A DNA stretch of 64,000 nt from Shewanella carassii (lineage in GTDB: Bacteria > Pseudomonadota > Gammaproteobacteria > Enterobacterales > Shewanellaceae). The position numbers and the translations under genes were made by a program. Below, in pieces: positions 25,202-33,259 of this stretch (positions within the stretch are counted from its first letter, which is position 1; each line of letters opens with the position of its first letter). The notes below the pieces were generated by a model. It had not been told where the DNA came from. It saw only the letters and a list, made by a program, of their open reading frames with translations, and did not search any database. Where the stretch lies: NCBI RefSeq assembly GCF_002777975.1, contig NZ_NGVS01000013.1, positions 162,392 to 226,391 of the forward strand, written 5' to 3'.

Positions 25202-27289
25202 ATGTATTTAAAAAGAATATGGCATGCCTTCGCGGTATGTCTGATGCTGCTCAGCCAAGTTGCATTGGCAGAGCCGCTGAGCAGTGGCTGGCTCAAGCAC
25301 CCGGATCATCCTCCGGTGAAGGTGCAACTGACGCTGGCCGATGTCGATGCCAGCCAAGCCGGTGAGCTCAACGCCCTGTTGGATGTGGCCTTGAGCGGCG
25401 ACTGGAAAACCTACTGGCGCGCGCCGGGGGAAGGCGGGATCCCGCCGACTCTGGACTGGTCCGCCTCGGAGAATATTGCCACGGTCGACTGGCACTGGCC
25501 CTTGCCGCAGCGCTATGTGTTGCAGGGCATAGAAACCCTGGGTTACAAGGGCGATACCCTGTTTCCACTGACTATTCGCCTCAAGGACCCCGGGCAGCCG
25601 TTTCGGCTCAAGGGCACCCTGACCCTGTCTTCCTGCACCAATGTCTGTGTGTTGACCGATTACCCTGTGGAGCTGAGTGGTCAGGCCGCCGGGCTTAAGG
25701 CCGATGATGGCTTTTTGCACCAGTGGGGCGAGGCGATGGCCAGGGTGCCACAGGGCAATGGCGGCGCGATATTGCAGTCGATTGTCTGGGATGAAAAGCA
25801 GCAGTTGCTGCAACTGGCTATAGAAGCCGCGAGCCCCTGGCAACAGGCAGATCTGTTTCTGTTCGGCGAGGATGAGACAGTCAGCGAGCTGATCTTCTCC
25901 CGGCCGCAGATCCAGACAGATGGCAAACGGCTTACCGCCACTTTCGGGGTCAAACACTGGCTGGGAACGCCGGATCTGGAGGGCAAGCCACTGCTGATCC
26001 ATCTGGCCGACACACACCTTTCGGCCGAACTGAGCGGCGCCATCGCCACAGGGCATGTTGCCAAGCCGCAGCCGAGCCTGCCGCTGTGGAGCCTGTTTCT
26101 GATGGCGCTGGCCGGTGGCCTTATTCTCAACATCATGCCTTGCGTATTGCCTGTGCTGGGCATGAAGGTGCACGGGGTCATGATGAGCAGCCAGGGCAGT
26201 CGCAGTCAGGTTCGTGGCCATTTTATGGCTTCGGCACTGGGTATTTTGCTGTCCTTCTGGTTGATTGCCGCCGGTCTTAGCCTGCTGAAGTTGTCCGGTC
26301 AGTCGCTGGGCTGGGGGATACAGTTCCAGCAGCCCTGGTTTATCGGTTTTATGGTGCTGCTGACCTGGGGCTTCGGCCTCAATCTGCTGGGGGTGTTTGA
26401 AATCAACCTGCCTTCCAATTGGCAAACCCGCCTGGCCGGTGCCGGTGATGATTCGCGCCTCGGCCACTTGTTGCAGGGGATGCTGGCCACGCTGCTGGCT
26501 ACGCCATGTACCGCGCCGTTTCTCGGTACTGCGGTGGCTTTCGCCCTCGGCGCTGACTACCCCATGCTGTTTGCCCTCTTTAGCGCCATGGGACTGGGAA
26601 TGGCCTTGCCCTGGTTGATGTTGGCGTTGTGGCCGGCGTTGGCGCAGCGTTTACCCAAGCCCGGGCGCTGGATGAATTGGGTCAAGCCTGTGTTCGCGCT
26701 GATGATGCTGGCAACCTGTCTCTGGTTGCTGAGCCTGTTGCAAAGCTTCTTCTCTGTTGCTGTCATCTTGGGGCTGGGCGCCTTGATGTCGCTGCTGACA
26801 CTTGGACTGCTGGGCAAGCGTTACGGCACTCAGGTAATGGTGTATGCCATTGGCGGCAGTTTTCTGTTTGCCAGCCTGGCGCTCGGGGTAGGTTATCTGA
26901 CCCGGGATGCCTGGGTCAGCCCGCTGCCTTCGGATCACCACTGGCAACCGCTGAATTTGGTGCAGCTTAAACAGGCGGTCGATGAGGGCAAGACAGTGTT
27001 TGTCGATGTCACGGCCGACTGGTGCATTACTTGTCAGGCCAACAAGGTGGGGGTGCTGCTGCAAAACCCTGTTTATGATGCCCTTGGCGATGACAGAGTG
27101 CTGCTGATGCGTGGTGACTGGACCAAGCCCAGCGAGGAAATTACCGCCTACCTCAAGGCCAATGGCCGCTTTGGGGTGCCTTTTAATCAGGTCTATGGCC
27201 CGGGAACCCCCGCCGGTAACCCATTACCGGTAATTCTCAGCAGCGATGGGGTATTGGCGGCCTTGGCCGAAGCGGAGAGCAGACAATGA
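25202..27289 (+). CDS. scsB: ScsB-like DsbD family thiol:disulfide transporter
   Basis: A 695-residue membrane protein that carries electrons from cytoplasmic thioredoxin to periplasmic partners. A signal peptide (HAFAVCLMLLSQVALA) precedes a large periplasmic domain of about 260 residues with CTNVC. That domain is larger than in classical DsbD and typical of ScsB. Eight or so helices follow with the two transport cysteines in NIMPCVLPVLGMK and LATPCTAPFLGT. A C-terminal thioredoxin-like domain has WCITC. The ATG at 25202 follows GGAG, and an in-frame upstream start at 25178 is less likely. It overlaps scsD by 4 bp. In enterobacteria the scs genes give copper and redox-stress tolerance. Confidence 0.88.
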   Translation: MYLKRIWHAFAVCLMLLSQVALAEPLSSGWLKHPDHPPVKVQLTLADVDASQAGELNALLDVALSGDWKTYWRAPGEGGIPPTLDWSASENIATVDWHWPLPQRYVLQGIETLGYKGDTLFPLTIRLKDPGQPFRLKGTLTLSSCTNVCVLTDYPVELSGQAAGLKADDGFLHQWGEAMARVPQGNGGAILQSIVWDEKQQLLQLAIEAASPWQQADLFLFGEDETVSELIFSRPQIQTDGKRLTATFGVKHWLGTPDLEGKPLLIHLADTHLSAELSGAIATGHVAKPQPSLPLWSLFLMALAGGLILNIMPCVLPVLGMKVHGVMMSSQGSRSQVRGHFMASALGILLSFWLIAAGLSLLKLSGQSLGWGIQFQQPWFIGFMVLLTWGFGLNLLGVFEINLPSNWQTRLAGAGDDSRLGHLLQGMLATLLATPCTAPFLGTAVAFALGADYPMLFALFSAMGLGMALPWLMLALWPALAQRLPKPGRWMNWVKPVFALMMLATCLWLLSLLQSFFSVAVILGLGALMSLLTLGLLGKRYGTQVMVYAIGGSFLFASLALGVGYLTRDAWVSPLPSDHHWQPLNLVQLKQAVDEGKTVFVDVTADWCITCQANKVGVLLQNPVYDALGDDRVLLMRGDWTKPSEEITAYLKANGRFGVPFNQVYGPGTPAGNPLPVILSSDGVLAALAEAESRQ

Positions 27290-27813
27290 CCCAGAAAAAT
27301 AAACCGGCCTACAAGGGGCTTCAATGGCTCAAGACCCTGCTTGGCTATGGGCTATTCATTCTGGTGGTGAGTGTTGCCCTCGATGCTTTTCGCAGCCGCG
27401 AGATGCCGGAAACCTTGCCACTGCAAACGGTTCAGAGCCTGGCCGGCAACCAACTGGATATCGCCGCCATGAGTATGGAGCGCCCGGTTATTTTGTACTA
27501 CTGGGCCAGTTGGTGTGGCGTCTGCCCCTTGGTGTCCGGCACTGTCGATGGTTTCAGTGACCGCGAACAGGTGGTGACTGTGGCGCTGCAGTCGGGCAAT
27601 AACACCCAGGTCAAGCAGTACCTGCAAAACAAGGGCTATGGCTTTGAGGTAGTCAATGATCCCAGCGGCGCCTTGGCGCGCTCCCTTGGCGTATCGGCGA
27701 CACCAACGCTTTTGTTTATTTATCAGGGCGAAATCCGCAGCAGCACCACAGGAGTCACAAGTTGGCCGGGGATCTGGCTGCGACTCTGGCTGACAAAAAT
27801 GAATTTAATTTGA
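27286..27813 (+). CDS. scsD: ScsD-like membrane-anchored thioredoxin (TlpA family)
   Basis: A 175-residue protein with an N-terminal membrane anchor (LLGYGLFILVVSVALDAF) and a periplasmic thioredoxin fold. The redox motif is CGVC in YYWASWCGVCPLVSG, with a cis-proline region (SATPTLLFI). Its start overlaps the scsB stop (ATGA), so the two are translationally coupled. A likely role is passing reductant from ScsB to a substrate in parallel with ScsC. The order scsB-scsD-scsC differs from Salmonella's scsABCD. Confidence 0.85.
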   Translation: MTQKNKPAYKGLQWLKTLLGYGLFILVVSVALDAFRSREMPETLPLQTVQSLAGNQLDIAAMSMERPVILYYWASWCGVCPLVSGTVDGFSDREQVVTVALQSGNNTQVKQYLQNKGYGFEVVNDPSGALARSLGVSATPTLLFIYQGEIRSSTTGVTSWPGIWLRLWLTKMNLI

Positions 27814-27824
27814 GGAATAACAAG

Positions 27825-28562
27825 ATGAAGTATTGGATAGTATTGAGTGCCTGGCTGCTGGCGGCCAGCGGCAGTTTACAGGCGGCCGAGCAGCAGCTGA
27901 GCCAACAAGAGGAACAGCAATTGGGGCAGATCCGCAGCATTTTGCTCAAGCATCCGGAGATCATTCCCGGCGTGCTCGGCAGCATAGAGTCTTATGTGGA
28001 GCAGCGACAGTTGCAGCAGCAAGCGCTGGCCAAGCACAAGGACTGGCTGTTCAACAACCCGCAGATGCCGACCATGGGCAGCAGCAAGCCCGAGTTGCAA
28101 CTGGTGGTGTTTACCGACTACAACTGCCCCTACTGTAAGCGGATGGAGCTGGAATTTGCCAAGCTTTTAAAGGAGTTCCCAAACTTGCAGGTGGTCAATG
28201 TGTTTGTGCCATTGAGGCAGATAAAGGCCCAGGGCACTGAGCTTTCGTCCGGCGGCTTTGCCCTCGAAGTCTGGCGGCAGGATCGCAAGGATTTCCCCCG
28301 GGTACATGAACTCTTGATGGCCAAAAATGGCATGCACACAGAGAATTCACTGCAGCAGGTCGCCAAGGCCACGGGCACTGAACAATACCTCAAGCCCAGC
28401 GGCCGCGCCGACGAGTTGATGCATACCAATGTGAGAGTCTTCTCTGAACTGGGCTTTGGCGGCACGCCGACACTGCTCATAGGTGATGAAGTGATCCCCG
28501 GCTATATCGACTATGCCACCCTCAAGGCCGTGGTACAGCAGGTGCTGGAGCGCCAAGGGTAA
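27825..28562 (+). CDS. scsC: ScsC-like DsbA family periplasmic thiol isomerase/reductase
   Basis: A 245-residue protein with a signal peptide (YWIVLSAWLLAASGSLQA). An N-terminal helical segment rich in Gln (residues about 24-85) is like the oligomerisation stalk of some ScsC proteins. The DsbA fold follows, with CPYC in FTDYNCPYCKRMELEF and the cis-proline in GGTPTLLIGDEVIPGYID. It is 12 bp after scsD, with GAGGA before the ATG at 27825. ScsB probably keeps it reduced. Copper protection is known for scs operons generally and inferred here. Confidence 0.88.
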   Translation: MKYWIVLSAWLLAASGSLQAAEQQLSQQEEQQLGQIRSILLKHPEIIPGVLGSIESYVEQRQLQQQALAKHKDWLFNNPQMPTMGSSKPELQLVVFTDYNCPYCKRMELEFAKLLKEFPNLQVVNVFVPLRQIKAQGTELSSGGFALEVWRQDRKDFPRVHELLMAKNGMHTENSLQQVAKATGTEQYLKPSGRADELMHTNVRVFSELGFGGTPTLLIGDEVIPGYIDYATLKAVVQQVLERQG

Positions 28563-28654
28563 TTGGCTTGCGGCCGTTATCGCCTTTCTGGGATAATTGG
28601 CCGTCGCCGGGGCGAGCGCCCCGGCTTTCCCCGCACAGATGATTAAGAGTCGAG

Positions 28655-29365
28655 ATGAAACACGTAAGCCTGCAGCTGACCGAAGACGGGTCACATACTC
28701 TATTTAATGCCGAGCTCAATGAGACCTACCACTCCCACAAGGGGGCGTTGGCCGAATCCCGTTATGTGTTTATCCACGCCGGGCTCGAGCAGGTGTTGCA
28801 GGACTTTGACCATCTGGCGATTCTGGAAGTGGGCTTTGGCACCGGGCTCAATGCCCTCATGACCCTGGGTAAGGTGCTGGAGCTGACAAAGGCGCGTCAG
28901 CAGAGTGGCTTGGCGCCGCTGCCGGTGCGCTATGTCACTATAGAGCCTTATCCCTTGTCCGCCGAGCTAATTGAGGGGCTGAACTACAAGGGCATGCTGC
29001 CCGACTGGTATGCGCCGCTGTTCGATGCCTTGCACGCCGCCCCCTGGGATCAGGATGTGGAAATCATGCCGGGTTTTGTGCTGCGTAAGGTCAAGGGCAA
29101 GTTGGAGCAGCTCGAGTGGCAGGGCGAACCCTTCAACTTGGTGTATTACGATGCCTTCGCCCCCAGCAAGCAGCCGGATGTATGGGCGCTGGATAACTTC
29201 AAAAAGTGCTATGGGTTGCTGGAGCTGGGCGGCTTATTGGTGTCTTACTGCGCCAATGGCCAGTTCAAGCGAGATCTCAAGGCCGCCGGTTTTCAGGTTA
29301 AAGCTTACCCGGGAGCCCTTGGCAAGCGCGAGATGACCCGCGCCTGGAAGTTAGACCCGCTTTAA
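28655..29365 (+). CDS. mnmD: MnmD-like tRNA (mnm5s2U34) methyltransferase
   Basis: A 236-residue SAM-dependent methyltransferase of the DUF752/MnmD family, which methylates nm5(s2)U34 of tRNA. The SAM loop is LEVGFGTGLNALMTL. The early HTLFNAELNETYHSHKGALAE is typical of the family. YYDAFAPSKQPDVWA and LVSYCANGQFKRDLKAAGF complete the signature, ending in KREMTRAWKL. It lacks the C-terminal FAD oxidase half of bifunctional MnmC. The last 15 bp overlap the convergent rarD gene. The gene stands alone. Whether the genome also has a full mnmC cannot be seen. Confidence 0.85.
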   Translation: MKHVSLQLTEDGSHTLFNAELNETYHSHKGALAESRYVFIHAGLEQVLQDFDHLAILEVGFGTGLNALMTLGKVLELTKARQQSGLAPLPVRYVTIEPYPLSAELIEGLNYKGMLPDWYAPLFDALHAAPWDQDVEIMPGFVLRKVKGKLEQLEWQGEPFNLVYYDAFAPSKQPDVWALDNFKKCYGLLELGGLLVSYCANGQFKRDLKAAGFQVKAYPGALGKREMTRAWKLDPL

Positions 29366-30244
29366 GCTGCGACGCAGTCCGGGCAAGGCCTCCAACGAGC
29401 ACAGCAGCAGTCCGGCCCAGATGAGGGAGAAACTCACCAGTTTCACCTCATCAAACACCTCACCAAAGATGACCACCGCCAGCAAAAATTGCAGGCTGGG
29501 CTCAATGTATTGCAGCAAACCCACCATGGACAGACTCGTGTATCTCAGCGCTAGGCTGAATAGGATCAGCGGCGCCAGTGTCACGGGCGCCGAGCCGATA
29601 TAGAGCATAATGCCTTCGCTGCCGCCAATTAGTGCGGCGCTTTGCTCTGTGGCCAGCAGATAACAGAGGTAGCCCAAAGCAAAGGGAGTCAGCAGCAGTG
29701 CCTCCAGGGTGACCGAGGTGAAGGAGTCAAAGCGGATAAACTTTTTCAGCAGCCCGTAGAGGGCAAAAAAGCTGCCCATCACCAGAGACAACCAGGGCAA
29801 GCTGCCGTATTGATATACCTGCCAGCCAATACCGGCAATGGCCAGTACCACCGCGGCCAGTTGCGCCTTGCTTAGTTTGTCGCCGAGGAACAGTACCCCC
29901 AGAGCGATGGCAAACAGAGGGTTGATAAAGAATCCCAGGCTGGCCGCCAGTACCTGACCATGGGTCAGGGCCCAGGTGAAGCTGACCCAGGAGATACACA
30001 TGATAAGCCCGGCGGCAAAGCACAGCAGCAATGAGCGTTTATCACGCCACAGCGCGCCAAAGGCAGGTAACGGTCGTCTCAGCAGGACAAAGACCAGCAG
30101 CATAAAGGGCACAGACCAGATGACCCTGAAGGCCAGCAACTCAAAGATGGCCGCATCCGGCAGCAATTGATAGTAGAGGGGTAATATTCCCCAAAGCACG
30201 AAAGAGAAGGCCGCCAGAGCGTTTCCCTTGAGAGAGCTGGACAT
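29351..30244 (-). CDS. rarD: RarD-like EamA/DMT family permease
   Basis: A 297-residue inner-membrane protein with ten hydrophobic helices, of the drug/metabolite transporter superfamily. RarD signatures are FVLWGILPLYYQLLP at the N-terminus, ELLAFRVIWSVPFMLL, ALTHGQVLAASLGFFINPL, and LQYIEPSLQFLLAV with FGE in the second half. Length matches E. coli RarD (about 296). ATG 30244 is chosen over a GTG nine bases upstream. RarD is named for chloramphenicol sensitivity, but its natural substrate is unknown. Confidence 0.88.
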   Translation of the reverse strand: MSSSLKGNALAAFSFVLWGILPLYYQLLPDAAIFELLAFRVIWSVPFMLLVFVLLRRPLPAFGALWRDKRSLLLCFAAGLIMCISWVSFTWALTHGQVLAASLGFFINPLFAIALGVLFLGDKLSKAQLAAVVLAIAGIGWQVYQYGSLPWLSLVMGSFFALYGLLKKFIRFDSFTSVTLEALLLTPFALGYLCYLLATEQSAALIGGSEGIMLYIGSAPVTLAPLILFSLALRYTSLSMVGLLQYIEPSLQFLLAVVIFGEVFDEVKLVSFSLIWAGLLLCSLEALPGLRRSLKRV

Positions 30245-30329
30245 GATTTTCACCGAAACAACACAATACTCGGATATGGCGGCTATTCTGGCATGGCCTT
30301 TATAAAAGGGAAGTGAATTAACTCACTGT

Positions 30330-30890
30330 TTAAAAAATCTTTTCATTCTGTTTAAACCAGTGATGACGCTGGAGCTGCATTTCCAGTAACTCAGCATCAG
30401 AAGCGGGAAAATTATTCGTTTCCGTTGCCCCCAGCTGGCCTCGGGCCACTATCTCAAACCCCAGTGCCTGATAACAGCGGCGGGCCGCGAGATTGTCATG
30501 GAACACAGCTAGGCTTAGATGCGTAACCTTGGGATCGGCAAAGGCGCGCTCTATACCCTGACGCATTAACTCCCGCCCCAGCCCCTTGCCTCTATGCTTG
30601 GGGGAGCAGATCACCCGGCATAGCCGGATCTCATCGGGTTTTCTGGCCAGCAGTTCCAGATAGCCCAGCAGCGAGTCGCTATCCAGGCTAGCTTGGTCAC
30701 TGGCTTCGACTCTTGTCAGCGCCAAAGGAGCGAGGTTTGCCTGGGCTTGATGCTGCTGCAGCTTTGGTGGTGACAGCGGCCAACCCAGCCCTGGGCCTGC
30801 CCAGCGCAGACAAGCCTCTGCCGACTCTATCCAGGAGAGCAACAAACCGGCCCATTGCGGCTGAAAGGGTTGCAATATGCAGTCGGACAT
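30330..30890 (-). CDS. GNAT family N-acetyltransferase
   Basis: A 186-residue GCN5-related acetyltransferase. The acetyl-CoA pyrophosphate loop is HRGKGLGRELM after the VICSP strand. Downstream, LSLAVFHDNLAARRCYQALGFE is the usual C-terminal core, and about 60 extra residues form the N-terminus. The ATG at 30890 follows a strong AGGAGG site. It lies 86 bp upstream of rarD on the same strand, so a shared transcript is possible. The acceptor substrate is unknown. Confidence 0.87.
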   Translation of the reverse strand: MSDCILQPFQPQWAGLLLSWIESAEACLRWAGPGLGWPLSPPKLQQHQAQANLAPLALTRVEASDQASLDSDSLLGYLELLARKPDEIRLCRVICSPKHRGKGLGRELMRQGIERAFADPKVTHLSLAVFHDNLAARRCYQALGFEIVARGQLGATETNNFPASDAELLEMQLQRHHWFKQNEKIF

Positions 30891-30995
30891 TGCGCGTTTC
30901 CTCCTTTGAGTTCAACTTGCCAAGTTAACCCAGAGATGGGGGGATGTGCCAGGGCTGTTGGCACCAGAAAGGGGGGGGGCAGCTGGCGCTGCGGT
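30891..30995. other. Start of a 1.7-kb gene-free, repeat-filled stretch
   Basis: From 30891 to 32610 no convincing gene is present. The region holds two 298-bp direct repeats, two 130-bp direct repeats and many short hairpins, annotated separately. This first part contains the GNAT gene's promoter and a G-run near 30971-30979. Confidence 0.5.
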
Positions 30996-31293
30996 TATCA
31001 TGGCTTTGAGCTAAAAGTATCTAAGCCTGTATTGCCCGAGCTTCCGGCGACGGATGTTGCTCATTGCCTGCCGCAGGCTTATGCACAGGCGATCCTGTGA
31101 CTCGGTGAGAGTTGCGTAGCAACATGCTTTCGAGCGCGCGTCATGGATGACGAGCTGGCCGTTAAACAGGGACGTTATTCGAGTACGTCCGTGTAAGCTC
31201 TGCCTCGCCATCCCTGGCTCGGAAGGTCACAGTTTCGCCTGTGCCTGGGATTAGGTGTATATCTGCAGAACTCTGAAATGCTTCCAGCTACTC
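30996..31293 (+). repeat. Modular hairpin repeat, copy A (298 bp)
   Basis: Nearly identical to 31629-31926, with about ten differences. Its hairpins, in order, are GCCTG/CAGGC, CACAGG/CCTGTG, GTTGC/GCAAC (31111-31123), CGTCATGGATGACG (31139-31152) and GGACGT/ACGTCC (31171-31190). Short conserved linkers separate them. Small frames crossing it are not genes: the same sequence also occurs on the opposite strand elsewhere. Confidence 0.85.
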
Positions 31294-31363
31294 AGTGCTA
31301 ATAGAATTGCACCAATTCCCCCTCGGTGTCGCCGAAAGCCGTTGGCGCAAATAACGTGGCTGA

Positions 31364-31375
31364 GGCATGGATGCC
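31364..31375. repeat. Isolated GGCATGGATGCC hairpin
   Basis: A 12-bp hairpin with the same CATGGATG apex as the hairpins in the modular repeats. It lies in unrelated sequence between copies A and B. Confidence 0.5.
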
Positions 31376-31510
31376 GAAGCAGCGACAGTCGAATCAGGGA
31401 TGAGCGTCTGAAGCGGTAGTTATTTGCGCCATTAGGCCGAGGGGCTTTCGACACCGTGTGGGGCGGCAAGGGAGATCCAAGAGGGGATTGCTGTTGATCC
31501 CCGCTTGGTC

Positions 31511-31639
31511 GGGTGTGGGGCGGCGAGTGTCGCATAGCGACTGGCTACGAGCGAGAGCCAGGGATGGCGAACTGGCCCTTGTGCATGGATGCACTTGCTC
31601 CACGACTTTAGGCCGCTGGTACAGCGGCTATCATGGCTT
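31511..31639 (+). repeat. 130-bp direct repeat, first copy
   Basis: Matches 32270-32399 with a handful of changes. It contains CGAGCGAGAGCCAGGGATGG, the hairpin GTGCATGGATGCAC (31582-31595), CTCCACGACTTTAGG and the GCCGCTG/CAGCGGC hairpin. It runs directly into copy B of the 298-bp repeat. The corresponding order is found inverted in copy C at 18003-18310. Confidence 0.8.
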
Positions 31640-31926
31640 CCTGCTAAAAGTATCTAAGCTAATATTGCCCGAGTTTCCGGCGACGGATGTTGCTCATTGC
31701 CTGCCGCAGGCTTATGCACAGGCGATCCTGTGACTCGGTGAGAGTTGCGTAGCAACATGCTTTCGAGCGCGCGTCATGGATGACGAGCTGGCCGTTAAAC
31801 AGGGACGTTATTCGAGTACGTCCGTGTAAGCTCTGCCTCGCCATCCCTGGCTCGGAAGGTCACAGTTCCGCCTGTGCCTGGAATTAGGTGTATATCTGCA
31901 GAACTCTGAAATGCTTCCAGCTACTC
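31629..31926 (+). repeat. Modular hairpin repeat, copy B (298 bp)
   Basis: Second near-identical copy, 633 bp downstream of copy A in the same orientation. Its CATGGATG hairpin is at 31772-31785. Confidence 0.85.
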
Positions 31927-32135
31927 CATTTTCACAGAATTACACCGACTCCCGCTTGAAGCGGCCGCAGGGCGTTGATGACAATCGCGTAGCGAGGCAT
32001 GGCCGTTCACGGGCGTCCTGCCCTTCATGGCATTGGGACTCCTGTCCGGCAGATGCCCACTCAGCGCCAGTTAATCAGGGGCGAGTGTCGTCTAGCGACG
32101 AGCTAACGAGCGCGAAACAGGATGTTGAGCTGGGC

Positions 32136-32159
32136 CAGAGTCACATGGATGTGACTCTG
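32136..32159. repeat. Extended CATGGATG-apex hairpin with 11-bp arms
   Basis: Perfect arms (CAGAGTCACAT and ATGTGACTCTG) around a GG centre. It shares the CATGGATG apex with seven other hairpins in the window but has longer and different arms. It lies in a module region (31930-32190) related to 18380-18425. Confidence 0.65.
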
Positions 32160-32269
32160 AGCGTCTGGCGCGATAGCGAATTGGCATCATAAGCACAAGG
32201 GGTTGTCCGCTGCGTCGCGGGTCGCTGGGGGGGTGGAAAGGGGGCGAGTCGATACAGCCCCCTTTCCTC

Positions 32270-32399
32270 GGGTGTGGGGCGGCGAGTGTCGCATAGCGAC
32301 ATGCTTACGAGCGAGAGCCAGGGATGGCGAACTGGCCTTTGTGCATGGATGCACTTGCTCCACGACTTTAGGCCGCTGGCACAGCGGCTATCATGGCTT
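32270..32399 (+). repeat. 130-bp direct repeat, second copy
   Basis: Second copy of 31511-31639, with the CATGGATG hairpin at 32341-32354 and the GCCGCTG/CAGCGGC hairpin after it. Here it is not followed by the 298-bp repeat. Confidence 0.8.
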
Positions 32400-32456
32400 T
32401 GAGCTCAAACCATCAATGAACTTGGTTTTAGCTGCTAGCTAAGCTAAGACCTATCA

Positions 32457-32491
32457 CCTGCGGTGCAGATAGGCAGGAAGCCCACCGCAGG
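32457..32491. terminator. Perfect 9-bp inverted repeat
   Basis: CCTGCGGTG and CACCGCAGG with a 17-nt loop, about 120 bp past the stop of the minus-strand lipoprotein gene. It has no T-run, so terminator function is uncertain. It may belong to the repeat region. Confidence 0.3.
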
Positions 32492-32610
32492 TACAGGAAC
32501 GAAATTAGGACCTATTTTGACGGTCACAGTTTTATCTGGGGCTGAAAACAGGCGCACAGATTAAACTCATGAGTGTTGGGCACTGGATTGCTTGATATCG
32601 AAGGCAAGCC

Positions 32611-33159
32611 TCAGAATTGCCATCTGAACTGCACATCCGGGACTTGCAGATACCTGAGTTCATTCACCAACTGGTTTTTTTCATTCAGCAGCTGTTTTTT
32701 CTTCTCCAGGGTGCTGGCCTTGTCTGTCATGGACACCAGCTTCTGATCCAGATCGCGGAGCTGGTAGTCGATCTGACGCAGGCGGCTGCGGATCTCATCG
32801 GCGCGTTTATTGAGCTGGTATTGGTGGTAGCCAGCATTGTACTGTTCGATGAAAGCGTTGCTGGAGCAGACCCCTGCATAGCCTTCACCCGCCAGACCGA
32901 CTCGGTAGCCGTTTTCCGGCTGACAGTAGTTTTGCAGCCCCTGTAGATAGCCTTCACGCCAGCCGCCATGATCAACCCGAATACCGAATTCGGCACAATC
33001 TTCGGCATAATCATTGATTCTGCTGGCATGGGTGCCATTGTTGCCATCCTGAAGCCCAAGGGCAAACCAGTCTGAGTTTTGGCATTGATTGAGGTCGAGT
33101 GAGCTGCATTGAGTCAGCATGAGTGCGCTCAGTGCCAACAAGGTGTTTTGGTATTTCAT
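32611..33159 (-). CDS. DUF2799-like lipoprotein
   Basis: A 182-residue predicted lipoprotein. A signal sequence ends in the lipobox LTQC at about residues 15-18. The body has DWFALGLQDG, AEDCAEFGI, WREGYLQGLQNYCQPENGY and a GYAGVC segment, the pattern of DUF2799 proteins. A C-terminal coiled-coil (DEIRSRLRQIDYQLRDLDQKL and following) spans residues about 115-170. Function is unknown; the envelope is the likely location. It appears to be a single gene between the repeat region and fumC. Confidence 0.8.
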   Translation of the reverse strand: MKYQNTLLALSALMLTQCSSLDLNQCQNSDWFALGLQDGNNGTHASRINDYAEDCAEFGIRVDHGGWREGYLQGLQNYCQPENGYRVGLAGEGYAGVCSSNAFIEQYNAGYHQYQLNKRADEIRSRLRQIDYQLRDLDQKLVSMTDKASTLEKKKQLLNEKNQLVNELRYLQVPDVQFRWQF

Positions 33160-33259
33160 TCTGTAAATGACTACTTATCAGTTGAAAAAGCCAACTCCTT
33201 GGCGAGGGGTTGGCATAATACAGCGATTAGTTCCAAAACAGATACATTTTAATACAAAT

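Noticed and set aside
25208..26467. Antisense frame of 419 codons across scsB
   Set aside because: Low-complexity Gln/His-rich product, opposite to a clear gene; a GC-bias shadow.
30996..31926. CRISPR array
   Set aside because: The repeats are about 300 bp, only two in tandem, with no regular spacers and no cas genes.
30855..32442. Several frames of 60-93 codons in both directions
   Set aside because: They arise from the repeated modules; the same peptides recur wherever the repeat recurs, and none has a ribosome-binding site.
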